Origin: Pelobates cultripes | Lineage: Eukaryota > Chordata > Amphibia > Anura > Pelobatidae | Direction of reading: 5' to 3' | Assembly (NCBI GenBank): GCA_933207985.1 | Contig: OW240918.1 | Coordinates: forward strand, 112,566,999 to 112,630,998 | Length of the DNA: 64,000 nt | Shown: positions 63,611-64,000 of the stretch, one piece after another | Layout of the letters: every line of letters begins with the position of its first letter | Numbering within the stretch: position 1 is the stretch's first letter | The notes under the pieces: model-generated | What the model was told of the DNA's origin: nothing | Databases searched by the model: none | Seen by the model: the letters and a program-made list of their open reading frames with translations, nothing else | Program-made: the position numbers and the translations under genes

Positions 63611-63849
63611 TTAACATAATTAAACACAGGCAGTAAAAATACAGTTTTTAGCCATACCCTGTAACTTTAAAACTACACATCCCATCTTCATAATTACATA
63701 TTTGGAATCAGCACACTTAAAACATAAACATAACCAAAAATCAGCCAAATCCATCCAGGGGTTAAAAGTTAGCTGGAGGTCCCTTTATGACCGACCGCAA
63801 GCACATTTTCCTGCCCAAAACAGTTCCATAGATTTGGGCTGTGAGGTCG

Positions 63850-64000
63850 GTCTATTTCAGGCTGAAAAAACGACTAAGTCCCATCGCGAATGGGACTTGG
63901 TCTCTGCAGCTGAAATAAGGCTGAAAAAAACGACTGAAAAAAAGACTAAGTCCCATCGCCGAATGGGACTTAGTCTCTGCAGCTGAAATAAGGCTGAAAA
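63850..64000. repeat. Tandem repeat with internal hairpin at window edge
   Basis: Units of 60-73 bp: ggctgaaaaaacgactaagt then cccatcgcgaatgggacttg and gtctctgcagctgaaataa, twice, with a third starting at the edge. Each unit holds the stem aagtcccat / atgggactt. The context (63640-63780) resembles LTR text near 14400, so it may lie in an LTR continuing beyond the window. Confidence 0.7.

Overview
The window looks like intergenic or intronic DNA from an amphibian, most likely a frog (anuran). It is AT-rich, with no dense gene content and no long host reading frames. It is packed with repeat families typical of frogs: TTAA-flanked T2-like MITEs, Tc1 elements with their fold-back derivatives, CR1 and L2-like LINEs, L1-like elements with GC-rich 5' ends, a DIRS element, solo LTRs and hAT elements. 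Two runs of exactly 100 N (40046-40145 and 60257-60356) are scaffold joins of unknown true length.

The one piece of host gene I can defend is a 158-nt exon at 41963-42120 on the + strand. It has clean splice sites and encodes the transmembrane segment and following tail of a Shisa-like 2 protein; the match is best to SHISAL2B (formerly FAM159B). I found neither the preceding nor the following exon, so much of the window is probably its introns plus flanking DNA. A single broken C2H2 zinc finger (63458-63610, minus) and an unrecognised frameshifted coding-like stretch (32218-32684, minus) are the other gene-like remains.

Layout. 1-9.2 kb: a small hAT MITE, a run of T2-like MITEs, an L1-like element with target duplication and a fold-back Tc1 MITE. 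10.0-12.8 kb: a minus-strand L2/CR1-type LINE with YADD reverse transcriptase, a GT-rich repeat and a CR1 tail. 14 kb: a solo LTR with a GGTAT duplication. 16.6-17.5 kb: an L1-like 5' end. 20-21 kb: a MITE whose end carries a 29-bp perfect palindrome. 24.3-27.9 kb: a MITE directly followed by a DIRS element that keeps inverted ends and a tyrosine-recombinase tail. 34.1-37.1 kb: a second L2-type LINE broken by a related solo LTR and by a 488-bp insertion. 37.3-40.0 kb: CR1 sequence ending at a gap. 41-43 kb: MITEs, the host exon and a perfect-looking inverted duplication with a degenerate hammerhead-like motif. 45.7-52.2 kb: two large TTAA-bounded non-autonomous elements, one holding a nested L1-like insertion. 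52.7-59.3 kb: Tc1 transposase pseudogenes and a 236-bp palindromic MITE. 59.7-63.4 kb: two copies of a hAT-like element, the second complete with 8-bp target duplication and stuffed with about 2.4 kb of minisatellite.

The most interesting signals are the satellite-carrying hAT element, the paired solo LTRs that share a multi-hairpin region with base changes that keep pairing, and the ladder of TTAA elements that runs from 29 bp to 3.7 kb. I found no convincing new gene system.
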